64,000 bases of DNA, from positions 1 through 64,000 of the forward strand of contig JAJDAJ010000068.1 of the NCBI GenBank assembly GCA_029261925.1. The letters are read 5' to 3'. Below are positions 16,372 to 26,208 of the stretch, piece after piece. The stretch comes from Deltaproteobacteria bacterium. GTDB taxonomy: Bacteria > Myxococcota_A > UBA9160 > SZUA-336. The position numbers and the translations under genes were made by a program. The notes beneath the pieces are model-generated. The model ran no database searches and was not told the DNA's origin. It saw only the letters and a program-made list of their open reading frames with translations. Position 1 is the stretch's first letter. The number at the start of each line of letters is the position of its first letter.

Positions 16372-18660
16372 ATGAGCGTGCAGAAGCGCACCGGAGCCGG
16401 CCGCCTCGTGTCGCTGGCGCTCGCGCTGGTGGCGGCCAGCTGGCCGCTGACGGCGGCCGCCCAGACGCCGGTGGGCTCGTCGACGGCCACGGGTGAGCTC
16501 GGCCTCGGGGGCATGACGACCTGGGGGGACGACGAGGAAGGGAAGTACCTCGAGTACCGCGACCTCGACAGGGGTCTGATCGGCGACTACCGGCTCCTGC
16601 TGACGGATCCGTCCAGCGGCCTCTACCTGCGCAGCCAGGGTGAGAACCCCGGCTACGACGACCAGCGGCTCTGGCTGGAGACCGGCCGCCACGGCGTGTT
16701 CAAGCTAGATGCCTTCGTGCGCGAGCTCCCGCACGTCTTCAGCACGCAGGCCCGCAGCCTGTACACGCATGTGGGGAACGGCACGCTCCGGCTCCCGCCC
16801 GGGGTGCAGGCAGCCATCGCGGGTGGCGGCAGCAGCCAGCTCGCCAGCGAGCTGCAGGGGGCGCGAGGCACCGATCTCGAGCTGAGCTGGCTCGAGGCGG
16901 GCGGAGGGCTCGAGCTCCAGTGGGGCGAGGCCCTGCGCCTGTACGGCAGCTATCGCCTGCAGGACAAGGAGGGCACGCGCGCGCGCGCCATCGGCTGGGG
17001 AACCCCGGGCGGAAACTTCGCGGTCTTCCCGCTCGAGGTCGACGAGAAGATCCACGAGGTCCGCGCGGGCGGCGAGTGGCTGCGGGGGACCTCGAGCCTG
17101 TCGCTGGAGTACCTGGGCTCGTTCTTCCACAACGATCTGCGGCAGGCCGTGGTCGACAACCCGCTGGTGGCGGCGGACAGCGTCACGGCCTCCACCCGGG
17201 GACGGATGGCCCTGGCCCCCGACAACGCGGCGCACAGCCTGGCGCTGTCCGGGTCGAGCCCGCTCCCGCTCGCCTTCCCCGCGCGTCTGATCGGAAGCGT
17301 CGTGTACGGCGTCCGGCTCCAGGACCAGAGCTTCCTGCCGCACACGCTCAATCCCGCGATCCTGGCGCTCGGGAACCCCGGTCTCGTCCTGCCACAGGGC
17401 GATCTCGACGGCCGCGTCGAGACGCTGCTGGCGAGCTTTCGCGTGAGCCTCGACCCGAACCCCGAGCTGGACGTCGACCTGCGCTACCGGATCTACCGCT
17501 ACGACAACGAGAGCGACGAGCTGCTCTTCCCGGAGCACGTCACCAACGACGGCGCGGTGGCCTCCGGCGCACACCGCAGCGTCGCGAGCGACTATACCGT
17601 CCAGAAGGCCAGCGTGAACACGCGGCACCGCCTTTCCCGACGCCTGACCGGACACGTCGGCTACTTCTGGGAGCACTGGCACCGCAGCGACGATCGCCAG
17701 GTCGAGGACCTGCACGAGCACGGGCCCACCGCGAAGCTCGACTGGCGCGTCTCCCCCGGGACCACCGCGCATGCGAGCTACGCGTTCCGCACGCGCAACG
17801 GCGACGGCTACGACCCCTTCGCCTACTTCGACGAGAGCCTGGATGCCCAGGGCCGCGCCGATGCGAGGAGCTTCGGCGAGTCTCCCCGGCTCCGGAAGTT
17901 CGACCAGGCCGACCGCGACACGCACCGCCTCGACGTGCAGGCGAGAACCCTGCGCGGCGAGCGCCTCGAGCTCGGGCTCTCGGGCGGCCTCTACCTCGCC
18001 GACTACCGGAACACCGACCTCGGCCTGACAGACCGCTGGACCTGGAACCTGGGAGGCGAGGCGTACTACCAGCTGAGCCCGCGCGTGGGTGTGCGGGGCT
18101 ACTACGACTTCGAGGCGATCCTCGACGAGCAGGATGCTCGCTGGCGCCCGCGCTCGTTCGCCGGGCTGACCACGGCGGTCGACGATCCGCTCAACGGCTG
18201 GTCGAGCCGCACGCGCAGTCGCTTCCACACCGCAGGCGTCGGCCTCGACCTGACGCTGGTCGAGGACCGGGTCGATCTCGTGCTGGGCTACGAGTTCCAC
18301 CACGGGCGCGAGCGCACCACGTCGTCGGGCCCCGCCGGTCTGGTCGCCGCCGCACCTCCCACCACCAGCGGCGACGGGGGCAACGCGGCCTTCTTCCCGG
18401 AGATCGAGGAGCGCCTCCACGCGCTCACCGCCGACCTGACGCTGCGCCTCGGCGAGCGGGTCTCGCTGGTCGCCCAGTACCGCTACGAGGACTTCGACCT
18501 GGACGACGACTTCCGCAGGCAGGGGCTCGGGCCGTTCCTCGCCGGATCCAACGTGAACGGGAGCGGCGCGATCACCCCGTCGACGGACATCTTCCTGGCC
18601 AACGACGTGCGGAGCTACCAGGCGCACGTCCTCCGGCTCCTCGCCCGGCTGCGCTTCTAG
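16372..18660 (+). CDS. MtrB/PioB-family outer-membrane beta-barrel protein
   Basis: Signal peptide ending AAAQT; 762 aa of alternating beta-barrel pattern ending in VLRLLARLRF; immediately downstream of the decaheme cytochrome. Confidence 0.9.
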   Translation: MSVQKRTGAGRLVSLALALVAASWPLTAAAQTPVGSSTATGELGLGGMTTWGDDEEGKYLEYRDLDRGLIGDYRLLLTDPSSGLYLRSQGENPGYDDQRLWLETGRHGVFKLDAFVRELPHVFSTQARSLYTHVGNGTLRLPPGVQAAIAGGGSSQLASELQGARGTDLELSWLEAGGGLELQWGEALRLYGSYRLQDKEGTRARAIGWGTPGGNFAVFPLEVDEKIHEVRAGGEWLRGTSSLSLEYLGSFFHNDLRQAVVDNPLVAADSVTASTRGRMALAPDNAAHSLALSGSSPLPLAFPARLIGSVVYGVRLQDQSFLPHTLNPAILALGNPGLVLPQGDLDGRVETLLASFRVSLDPNPELDVDLRYRIYRYDNESDELLFPEHVTNDGAVASGAHRSVASDYTVQKASVNTRHRLSRRLTGHVGYFWEHWHRSDDRQVEDLHEHGPTAKLDWRVSPGTTAHASYAFRTRNGDGYDPFAYFDESLDAQGRADARSFGESPRLRKFDQADRDTHRLDVQARTLRGERLELGLSGGLYLADYRNTDLGLTDRWTWNLGGEAYYQLSPRVGVRGYYDFEAILDEQDARWRPRSFAGLTTAVDDPLNGWSSRTRSRFHTAGVGLDLTLVEDRVDLVLGYEFHHGRERTTSSGPAGLVAAAPPTTSGDGGNAAFFPEIEERLHALTADLTLRLGERVSLVAQYRYEDFDLDDDFRRQGLGPFLAGSNVNGSGAITPSTDIFLANDVRSYQAHVLRLLARLRF

Positions 18661-18891
18661 GAGCGACGGCCCGTGGGGCGACAGCTTCATTCCCGGCTGC
18701 AGCACCGGCGCGCCCCTGCCACGAATGGGTAACCTGGGCGAGTTCGTCCGCTTCCAGACCGCACGGGGCCCTGCTCGACTGCGAGACCCCGCGGCCTGAC
18801 CAGCCGCGGCGATCGTCCGGCCCGGACGAACGCCGCCAGGCGGCGACGAAGGCGAATGGCCCGGGCGCCGCCGTGACACCGAGAGGACGCG

Positions 18892-19914
18892 ATGACAGGG
18901 ACGACGTGGACGTGGATCGCGATGGCGGCCTGCCTGACCCAGTCGGCGATGTTCTCCGGGCTCAACCTCGGGATGCTCGGACCGAGCCGGCTGCGGCTCC
19001 AGGTTGCGGCGCGCGGCGGCGACCGCGGGGCGCAGCGGGTGCTCGCGCTGCGCGAGGACTTCCACCTGCTCCTGACCACGATCCTGTGGGGCAACGTCGC
19101 GGTCAACACGCTGCTGGCACTGCTGGCCGACTCGATCCTCGCCGGGGTCACGGCGTTCGCCGTCTCGACCGTCGGCATCACGCTGCTGGGCGAGATCGTT
19201 CCGCAGGCCTACATCTCGCGGCATGCCTACCTGGTGGGAGGCGCCCTGGCGCCGCTGATCCGTTTCTACCGGTTCGTCCTGATGCCGGTCGCCTGGCCAA
19301 CGGCGCGGATGCTCGACCGGCTGATCGGCAAGGAAGGCCTGGGGCTGTTCCGCGAGGTCGACCTGCGCGAGATGCTCAAGCTACACATCCGCGAGGAGAG
19401 CTCCGACGTGAGCCACGTCGAGGGCCACGGCGCGCTCAACTTCCTGGCGCTCGACGACCGCAGCCTGGCCGAGGAGTCGGAGGAGCTTCACCCGGACTCG
19501 ATCCTGTCGCTCCCCCTCGAGGACGACCGGCCGCGCTTCCCAGACTTCGAGCCGTCGTCCTCCGATCCCTTCCTCAGGTCGGTTCACGGCTCCGGGCGCA
19601 AGTGGGTCGTGATCACGGGCCCGGACCAGCGACCCCGGCTGGTGCTGAACGCGGACGCGTTCCTGCGCGCGGTGCTGATCGAGGCCGCACCCGTGCGGCC
19701 CGGGGACTTCTGTCACGAGCCGCTGGTGGTGACGGACGAGGCAACGAAGCTCGAGTCGGTCCTGGGCAATCTCGACCTGCGCCCGGGTCGGTCGGGGGGC
19801 CAGCCCCACCACCCGGACCTGGTCCTGCTCTGGACGGACCGGCACCGGCGCGTGCTGACCGGAGCCGACCTGCTCGAGAACCTGCTCCGGGGCATCTCGA
19901 GCGAGAGTCGCTGA
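18892..19914 (+). CDS. DUF21/CNNM-type transmembrane protein with degenerate CBS-like C-terminus
   Basis: N-terminal TM domain AACLTQSAMFSGLNLGMLGPSRLRLQVAARGGDRGAQRVLALREDFHLLLTTILWGNVAVN typical of DUF21/CorC-HlyC-type proteins. Confidence 0.8.
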   Translation: MTGTTWTWIAMAACLTQSAMFSGLNLGMLGPSRLRLQVAARGGDRGAQRVLALREDFHLLLTTILWGNVAVNTLLALLADSILAGVTAFAVSTVGITLLGEIVPQAYISRHAYLVGGALAPLIRFYRFVLMPVAWPTARMLDRLIGKEGLGLFREVDLREMLKLHIREESSDVSHVEGHGALNFLALDDRSLAEESEELHPDSILSLPLEDDRPRFPDFEPSSSDPFLRSVHGSGRKWVVITGPDQRPRLVLNADAFLRAVLIEAAPVRPGDFCHEPLVVTDEATKLESVLGNLDLRPGRSGGQPHHPDLVLLWTDRHRRVLTGADLLENLLRGISSESR

Positions 19915-19931
19915 GACCCCGGCGACGGTGA

Positions 19932-21056
19932 TCAGACCGGCGTCGTCAGCACCTCGGGCTCGAAGCGGAACAGGCGCGCGGCCGTGCCGCCGACCATCCC
20001 GGCGGCGTCGGCGACCGGGACGCCGGCGAACTGCTCCTGCACGGACTTTCGCGAGTTCGGGTAGGTGCCCTCGGCGTGCGGGAAGTCCGAGCCCCACATC
20101 AGGGGAGACGTACCGGTCCGCGCCATGGCGGCGACGGCGACCGGGTCATACTGGAAGGTGCCGTGGATCTGGCGCGACATGTAGTCGCTCGGCTTCTCCG
20201 CGAGATCGGGCCAGACCCAGCCCTCGTACTCCTGGAACGCCTGGTGGTAGTAGTCGACCGTGTTCATGGCCCAGGCGAGCCAGCTCGCGTTGGTCTCGAC
20301 GTACACGAAGTGCAGGCCGGGGTGGGCAGCGAGCACGCCCGAGGTCGCCAGCAGCGCGGCCCCCCGCGGCGCCATCGACTGCGTGGCCAGCAGGTTGGAG
20401 ACGGCGGCGCCGGGGCCGCGGTAGAAGAGCATGCTGTGGCCCGTGCCCTGGTGCATGACCACCGGCATGCCGATCTCCTCGATCGCGTGCCAGAGCGGCT
20501 GCCATTGCCGGTGGTTGTACTCGGGCGTGCCGACCAGCGGCAGCATGGCCGCGGCCAGGCCCAGGTCTGCGGCGCGGCGCACCTCAGCGATCGCGGCCTC
20601 GACGTTCCAGGTCGGGATCATGGCGGCGCAGCGAAAGCGCGGCGAGCGCGACTCCAGCCGGTCGTGGACCCAGTCGTTGTAGAGCCGGCAGCAGGCCTCG
20701 CCGACCGCCCCGTCCTCGAGGTTCCACACGTACAGGCCCGCGCTCGGATAGATGCACTCGCCCGAGATGCCGTCCTCGCGCATCACCGCGAAGCGTCGCT
20801 CGGGATCCGCGGTCAGCTCGCAGAGCGCGTCGATGTCACTGGCGCCCGCGCTCCGCGCCGCGTCGGTCAGCGCCTTGGCCTCGGCGGCGTTGTCGATCCC
20901 GATGCGCTGCGCGAACGTCGAGGCCGCGTTCGCGTCGCGCCGCAGCTCGGGCGGCAGCCGGTCGTGCATCGACGCCGGCAGGTTCTGGACCCACAGGTAG
21001 CTGGGCTCCTCGACGTGGCTGTCGGCCGAGATCAGGGGGAGGCTGGAAAGATCCAT
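19932..21056 (-). CDS. Amidohydrolase family protein (amidohydrolase_2 type)
   Basis: LISADSHVEEP metal motif start; MPVVMHQGTGHSM; GSDFPHAEGTYPNS. Confidence 0.9.
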   Translation of the reverse strand: MDLSSLPLISADSHVEEPSYLWVQNLPASMHDRLPPELRRDANAASTFAQRIGIDNAAEAKALTDAARSAGASDIDALCELTADPERRFAVMREDGISGECIYPSAGLYVWNLEDGAVGEACCRLYNDWVHDRLESRSPRFRCAAMIPTWNVEAAIAEVRRAADLGLAAAMLPLVGTPEYNHRQWQPLWHAIEEIGMPVVMHQGTGHSMLFYRGPGAAVSNLLATQSMAPRGAALLATSGVLAAHPGLHFVYVETNASWLAWAMNTVDYYHQAFQEYEGWVWPDLAEKPSDYMSRQIHGTFQYDPVAVAAMARTGTSPLMWGSDFPHAEGTYPNSRKSVQEQFAGVPVADAAGMVGGTAARLFRFEPEVLTTPV

Positions 21057-21063
21057 CGAGACC

Positions 21064-22335
21064 TCAGGAGATGGAGCCGTAGGTGAGCTCGTAGCTCTTG
21101 CGGTAGTCCGCCTTCGATCGGATCCGCAGGTCCACGTCGTTCGAGCGGGCGCGGGCGCGCAGGGCCCCGACGGTCGCCTCCTCGCGCGTCACGTGCTGGA
21201 ACGGATCGAAGCGCAGCCAGCGCGCCGCGTTGCCGTGGGTGATCTTCGCGATCTCCTCGTCGCTGCAGCGAGCGAGCTCGATGTGCTCCCAGAGCTCCTC
21301 GGCCGAGTTCGGGAAGGTGCAGTCCGAGTGCGGGTAGTCGACCTCGTAGGCGATGTTGTCGATGCCGATGCGGTCACGCAGCAGCAGGCCCGAGGGATCG
21401 CAGATGAAGCAGGCCAGGAAGTGGCGCTGGAACATCTCGGTGGGCGTCAGCCCGCCGAGGTCCGAGCCCACCCACTTCTGCACGTGGAACTGGCGCTCCA
21501 TGCGGTCGAGGAAGCCCGGGATCCACGACGTGCCGCCCTCGGACAGGGCGATGCGCAGGTCGGGGTACTTCACCAGCGACTTCGACCAGAGCAGGTTGGC
21601 GGCGCACGGCAGCGCGTTCCAGCACGGCAGGGTGCTGGACACCTCGAGCGGCACCTCCTGGTCCGCCGGCATCACGTTCTGGCCCGAGGCGATGTGGATG
21701 GCGACGACCACGTCCTCGTCGCAGCAGGCCGCGAAGAACGGATCCCAGGCGCCGCTGTGGATGTTCGGGTAGCCGAAGGACTCCGGCGCCTCGGAGAAGG
21801 TGATCGCCGTGGCGCCCTTGCGCGCGACCCGGCGCACCTCCTTCGCGGCCAGCTCCGGGTCCCAGAGCGGCGAGAGCGGCAGCGGGATGAAGCGTCCCGG
21901 ATGACTGCCGGCCCACTCGTCGATGTGCCAGTCGTTGTAGGCCTGCAGCGCCGCGTAGCCGAGCTCGCGGTCGGCGCACTCGCCGAAGAAGTGGCCCGCC
22001 ATGCCGGCGAACGACGGGAAGCACATCGAGGCCAGCACGCCGTTGGCGTCCATGTCCCGCACGCGCTCGTTCACGTCCCAGCAGCCCGGGCGCATCTCGG
22101 CCAGCGTGCTCGGGTCGTAGCCCCACTCGTCGGGCGGCAGGGTGACCACGGCACAGATGAACGGGGTGGCGGTGGTGCCTCCCTCCCAGGTCCAGCTCTG
22201 CATCCCCGTGGCGGGGTCGAAGACCATGCGTGGCGCCCGATCGGCCCAGCGCTGCGGGATGTGGTTGTCGAAGACCGTCGCCGGCTCGACGATGTGGTCA
22301 TCGACGCTCACCAGGATCATCTCGTCGAGCTGCAT
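21064..22335 (-). CDS. Amidohydrolase family protein (amidohydrolase_2 type)
   Basis: LVSVDDHIVEP; EVDYPHSDCTFPNSAEELWEHI; same family as the upstream gene. Confidence 0.9.
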   Translation of the reverse strand: MQLDEMILVSVDDHIVEPATVFDNHIPQRWADRAPRMVFDPATGMQSWTWEGGTTATPFICAVVTLPPDEWGYDPSTLAEMRPGCWDVNERVRDMDANGVLASMCFPSFAGMAGHFFGECADRELGYAALQAYNDWHIDEWAGSHPGRFIPLPLSPLWDPELAAKEVRRVARKGATAITFSEAPESFGYPNIHSGAWDPFFAACCDEDVVVAIHIASGQNVMPADQEVPLEVSSTLPCWNALPCAANLLWSKSLVKYPDLRIALSEGGTSWIPGFLDRMERQFHVQKWVGSDLGGLTPTEMFQRHFLACFICDPSGLLLRDRIGIDNIAYEVDYPHSDCTFPNSAEELWEHIELARCSDEEIAKITHGNAARWLRFDPFQHVTREEATVGALRARARSNDVDLRIRSKADYRKSYELTYGSIS

Positions 22336-22450
22336 GGGGATCTCCTCCTCGGGGCGGGGTCGGCCGCACGGCCGTTCCGGACCCGCCTGGATGGCCTGAT
22401 TCTACGCGCTCGCGCGGCGATCGGCAGCCCACCGCCGGCGCCATGCACGC

Positions 22451-23311
22451 CTAGACCTCCACCCGATAGGCCCGCGCCAGGACGCCACGGGCGGCCTCTG
22501 CCAGCGGCAGCGCCGCCTCCAGCTCCGCGGCGCGGGCGAGGGCCGCGCCGAGGTCCTTGCCCGCCACCTCGTCCATGTAGCGCGCGTGTGCGGCGAGGTC
22601 GGGCCCGTCGGCGGCGCGAACCGTCCGGTCCAGCGGCGTCGTGAGCAGGATCTCGCGCGTGTTCTGGCTCATCACCCGCGTGTGCTCCAGGATGCGCAGG
22701 GCGGTCTCCGTCGCGATGCCCAGCGCCCGTGCCAGGTCGAGCGCCTCGCGCACGGCGGCAACCTGCGCGAACGACGCCATGTTGCGCACGAGCTTCGCGT
22801 CGAGGCCGCTGCCCAGCGGTCCGACGTGCTCGATCAGGCCGGCGTACGCCTCGAGCAGCGGCCGCGCGCGGTCGAGGTCGGCGGCCTCGCCGCCGACCAT
22901 CACGCCGTGGTCGCCGGACTGCTGCTGCTCGGTGGTCCCGCCGCTGACCGCGGCGTCGAGCAGCGGAAAGCCCCGCGCCGCGGCCGCCGCGGCCGCGCGG
23001 CGCAGCCCGGCCGCGGTCAGGGTCGAGTGGATCAGGATCACCGGGGGCTCGCCCCCTGCGGCGAGCAGGCCCCGCGGGCCCTCGAGCACGTCGAGGACCT
23101 GCGCGTCGTCGAAGACGACCACGCCGATCACGTCGGCGAGGCCCGCGAGCTCGAGGGGACTCGAGGCCACGCGCACCCCGGCGTCGCCGGAGAAGGGCTC
23201 CAGCGCCCCGGGGCGCTCGTCGAGCACCGCGACCTCGAGCCCGCGCCTGCGCAGGCAGCCCAGCATCAGGCTCCCCATGCGTCCGATGCCGATCAGTCCC
23301 GCCCGCTGCAT
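22451..23311 (-). CDS. 3-hydroxyisobutyrate dehydrogenase-family NAD(P)-dependent oxidoreductase
   Basis: GLIGIGRMGSLMLGCL; LLDAAVSGGTTEQQ; LDAKLVRNMASFAQVAAVREAL with the family catalytic Lys. Confidence 0.88.
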   Translation of the reverse strand: MQRAGLIGIGRMGSLMLGCLRRRGLEVAVLDERPGALEPFSGDAGVRVASSPLELAGLADVIGVVVFDDAQVLDVLEGPRGLLAAGGEPPVILIHSTLTAAGLRRAAAAAAARGFPLLDAAVSGGTTEQQQSGDHGVMVGGEAADLDRARPLLEAYAGLIEHVGPLGSGLDAKLVRNMASFAQVAAVREALDLARALGIATETALRILEHTRVMSQNTREILLTTPLDRTVRAADGPDLAAHARYMDEVAGKDLGAALARAAELEAALPLAEAARGVLARAYRVEV

Positions 23312-23400
23312 CCGCCGTCCTCCCGTGCCAGCGCCGCGTGGCCGTTCCGGGCCGCGACCGCTGCAAGACTACGCCCTGCGGGCGCGCGTATGATCCCGGC

Positions 23401-24390
23401 ATGCCACTCGCCTTCCACACCGATATGCCCCCCGCCATGCTCGACGACGCGCCCGAGGCGCGCATGCTGCGCGAGGCGGGCATCGAGGTCCGCGGCGAGC
23501 GCTGCGGCTCCGAGGACGAGACCATCGAGCGCGCGGCGGGCGCCGACGCCATCCTGAACGGGCTGGTGCCGATCACGGCACGCGTGCTCGAGGCCCTGCC
23601 CGGCCTCAAGGTCGTGGCCCGGTACGGCGTGGGCGTGGACAACGTGGACCTCCAGGCCGCCACGCGCTGCGGGGTCGCGATCGTGCACGTCCCCGACTAC
23701 TGCGTCGAGGAGGTCTCGAACCAGGCGTTCGCCTTCCTGCTCGGCTGGGCGCGCCAGGTGCCGCGCTGGACGGAGATGCTGCGCGCGGGCCGCTGGGGCT
23801 ACGACCACATCGGCGCCATGCGCTCCGTGCACGGGCAGACGCTGGGCGTGATCGGGCTCGGACGCATCGGCGCGGCCACGGCGCGCAAGGGCGCGGCCTT
23901 CGGCATGGAGGTGCTGGGCTTCGACCCCGGCCTGGGCGACGACGACCTGCGGGCCCGCGGCGCGGAGCCGTGCACCCTGGAGGCTCTGCTGGCGCGCAGC
24001 GACTACGTCTCGCTGCACGCCCCGCTGCTGCCGGCCACCCACCACCTGATCGGAGCGGCGGAGCTGGCGCGCATGAAGCCGGGTGCCTTCCTGATCAACA
24101 CCTCGCGCGGCCCGCTGGTCGACGAGAAGGCGCTGATCGACGCGCTGCAGCGCGGCGAGCTCGCCGGCGCAGGCCTCGACGTCTTCGAGACCGAGCCGCT
24201 TCCCGACGACAGCCCCCTGCGCGGCATGGACCAGGTGCTGCTCAGCCCTCACATGGGCGCGCAGTCGCCGCTCGCGACCGCAAAGCTGCGCCGCAGCATC
24301 GCCGAGGAGGTCACGCGCGCCCTGCGCGGCGAGTGGCCGCTGCACGTGGCCAACCCCGAGGTGCGCGCGAACGCGCGCCTGCTCGCCTGA
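23401..24390 (+). CDS. D-isomer-specific 2-hydroxyacid dehydrogenase (phosphoglycerate dehydrogenase-like)
   Basis: VVARYGVGVDNVD; LGVIGLGRIGAATARKGAAFGMEVLGFDP; FLINTSRGPLVDEKAL; LLSPHMGAQS. Confidence 0.93.
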   Translation: MPLAFHTDMPPAMLDDAPEARMLREAGIEVRGERCGSEDETIERAAGADAILNGLVPITARVLEALPGLKVVARYGVGVDNVDLQAATRCGVAIVHVPDYCVEEVSNQAFAFLLGWARQVPRWTEMLRAGRWGYDHIGAMRSVHGQTLGVIGLGRIGAATARKGAAFGMEVLGFDPGLGDDDLRARGAEPCTLEALLARSDYVSLHAPLLPATHHLIGAAELARMKPGAFLINTSRGPLVDEKALIDALQRGELAGAGLDVFETEPLPDDSPLRGMDQVLLSPHMGAQSPLATAKLRRSIAEEVTRALRGEWPLHVANPEVRANARLLA

Positions 24391-24407
24391 ACCGAACCGG
24401 AGGCCCC

Positions 24408-25106
24408 ATGTCCGACTCGCTGCCACTTTCCCCCGAGGAGCTGGAGGCGCTGCGCCGCATCACCAGCCCCACCATCTGCAACGCCATCGAGACCTTCGGC
24501 GTGCGCGACCACGCCGAGGGCTTCATGGGGCCCGAGATCCGCTGCATCTCCCCCGGGCTGGGAAACATGGCCGGCTACGCCTGCACCGCGGTGATCGGCG
24601 CGAAGGTCGCCGGGGGCTCGCGCTCGGCTCCGCCGATGCCCGAGCTCTGGGAGCACGTGGCCTCGATCCCCGGACCGCGCGTGCTGGTGATCCACGACGT
24701 GGACTTCCCGCGCCCGCTCGGCTCGTTCTGGGGCGAGGTCAACGCCAACATCTTCAAGGCACAGGGCGTGGTCGGGACCGTGACCGACGGCGGCGTGCGC
24801 GACCTGCCCGAGGTCCGCGCGCTCGGCTTCCACTACTTCGCCTCCGAGGTGCTCGTCTCTCACGCCAACCTGCACCTGATCGACGTGGGCGTCCCGGTCG
24901 AGGTCGGCGGGCTGCGCGTCGAGCCCGGCGACCTGATCCACGGCGACGAGCACGGCGTGGTCAAGATCCCGCCCGGGATCGCGCGCCAGGTCCCGGCGGC
25001 CGCGGAGAAGATCGAGAAGGCGGAGCGGGGAATCATCCAGATGTGCCAGGCGCCGGATTTCTCGGTCGACAAGCTGCTGAAGGCCTTCGGCGCGAAGCAC
25101 CGCTAG
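24408..25106 (+). CDS. RraA-like / HMG-CHA aldolase-family protein
   Basis: ITSPTICNAIETFGVRDH; VGTVTDGGVRDLPEVRALGFHYFASEVLVSHA; VEPGDLIHGDEHGVVKIP. Confidence 0.88.
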   Translation: MSDSLPLSPEELEALRRITSPTICNAIETFGVRDHAEGFMGPEIRCISPGLGNMAGYACTAVIGAKVAGGSRSAPPMPELWEHVASIPGPRVLVIHDVDFPRPLGSFWGEVNANIFKAQGVVGTVTDGGVRDLPEVRALGFHYFASEVLVSHANLHLIDVGVPVEVGGLRVEPGDLIHGDEHGVVKIPPGIARQVPAAAEKIEKAERGIIQMCQAPDFSVDKLLKAFGAKHR

Positions 25107-25112
25107 CGTCCC

Positions 25113-26192
25113 GTGCCCGCGAGCCTGGAGGTTCCCGAGGAGATCGCCGTCCGCGTGGATGTGGAGGTCATGCACGCGACCATGGCCGGCCTGTTCGGGG
25201 CCCTGGGCGCGCCCGCCGACGACGCGCGGCGCAGCGCCGACACGCTGCTCTATGCCGACCTGCGCGGGATCGACTCCCACGGCGTGAGCAACATGACCCA
25301 GGTCTACGTGATGGGCATACAGAAGGGCTGGATCAACCCGGCGCCCGTGCCACGCGTCGTTCGCGAGGCCCCGGCGACGGCCACCATCGACAGCGACCGC
25401 GGCCTGGGCCTGACCGTCGGGCCGCAGGCGATGCAGGTCGCGATGCAGAAGGCCGCGACCTGCGGCGTGGGAGCGGTCGCCGTCACCAACGGCCGGCACT
25501 TCGGTGCGGCGGCCTACCACGCCCAGCTCGCGCTCGAGCGCGGCATGATCGGCGTGGCCATGACCATCGGCAGCAACCAGGTCGTGCCGACCTGGGGCGC
25601 CGCGGCGCGCGTCGGCCTCAACCCGATCGCCGTGGCGGTGCCCACGCGCAGCGAGGTGCCCTTCGTCTTCGACGGCTCGATGAGCGCGGTGGCCGCCAAC
25701 AAGATCGCGATCGCCAAGCGGCTCGGCGCCGACGTCGGCCCCGGCTGGATCGCGGAGCCGGACGGCACGCCGATCATGCGAGCCGGGCCCGTGCCCGAGG
25801 AGTACATGATGCTGCCGCTCGGCGGCACGCGCGAGATCGGCTCGCACAAGGGCTACGGCATGGCGGTGGTGGTCGACGTGCTCTGCGGCCTGCTCGGCGG
25901 CGACCCCGCGGGCCTCGAGCGCGAGCCGCTCGACGTCTCGCATCACTTTCTGGCCTACCGGATCGATGCGTTCACCGACGCCGACGCGTTCCGGGAGCGC
26001 ATGGACGCCTTCATGCACGCGCTGCGCGAGACGCCACCGGCGCCCGGGCACGAGCGCGTGGTCTACGCCGGCCTGCCGGAGCACGAGACCGAGCAGGAAC
26101 GCCGCGAGCGCGGCATCCCCTATCACCCCGACGTGGTGGCGTGGATCCGCGACACGGCGCTCGACCTGGGCGTCGAGACGGCGCTGCCCTGA
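25113..26192 (+). CDS. Ldh family oxidoreductase (malate/L-lactate/L-sulfolactate dehydrogenase family)
   Basis: LYADLRGIDSHGVSNM; VTNGRHFGAAAYHAQLALERGMIGVAMT; SHKGYGMAVVVDVLCGLL. Confidence 0.92.
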   Translation: MPASLEVPEEIAVRVDVEVMHATMAGLFGALGAPADDARRSADTLLYADLRGIDSHGVSNMTQVYVMGIQKGWINPAPVPRVVREAPATATIDSDRGLGLTVGPQAMQVAMQKAATCGVGAVAVTNGRHFGAAAYHAQLALERGMIGVAMTIGSNQVVPTWGAAARVGLNPIAVAVPTRSEVPFVFDGSMSAVAANKIAIAKRLGADVGPGWIAEPDGTPIMRAGPVPEEYMMLPLGGTREIGSHKGYGMAVVVDVLCGLLGGDPAGLEREPLDVSHHFLAYRIDAFTDADAFRERMDAFMHALRETPPAPGHERVVYAGLPEHETEQERRERGIPYHPDVVAWIRDTALDLGVETALP

Positions 26193-26208
26193 GCCCGCGC
26201 CATCCCGA

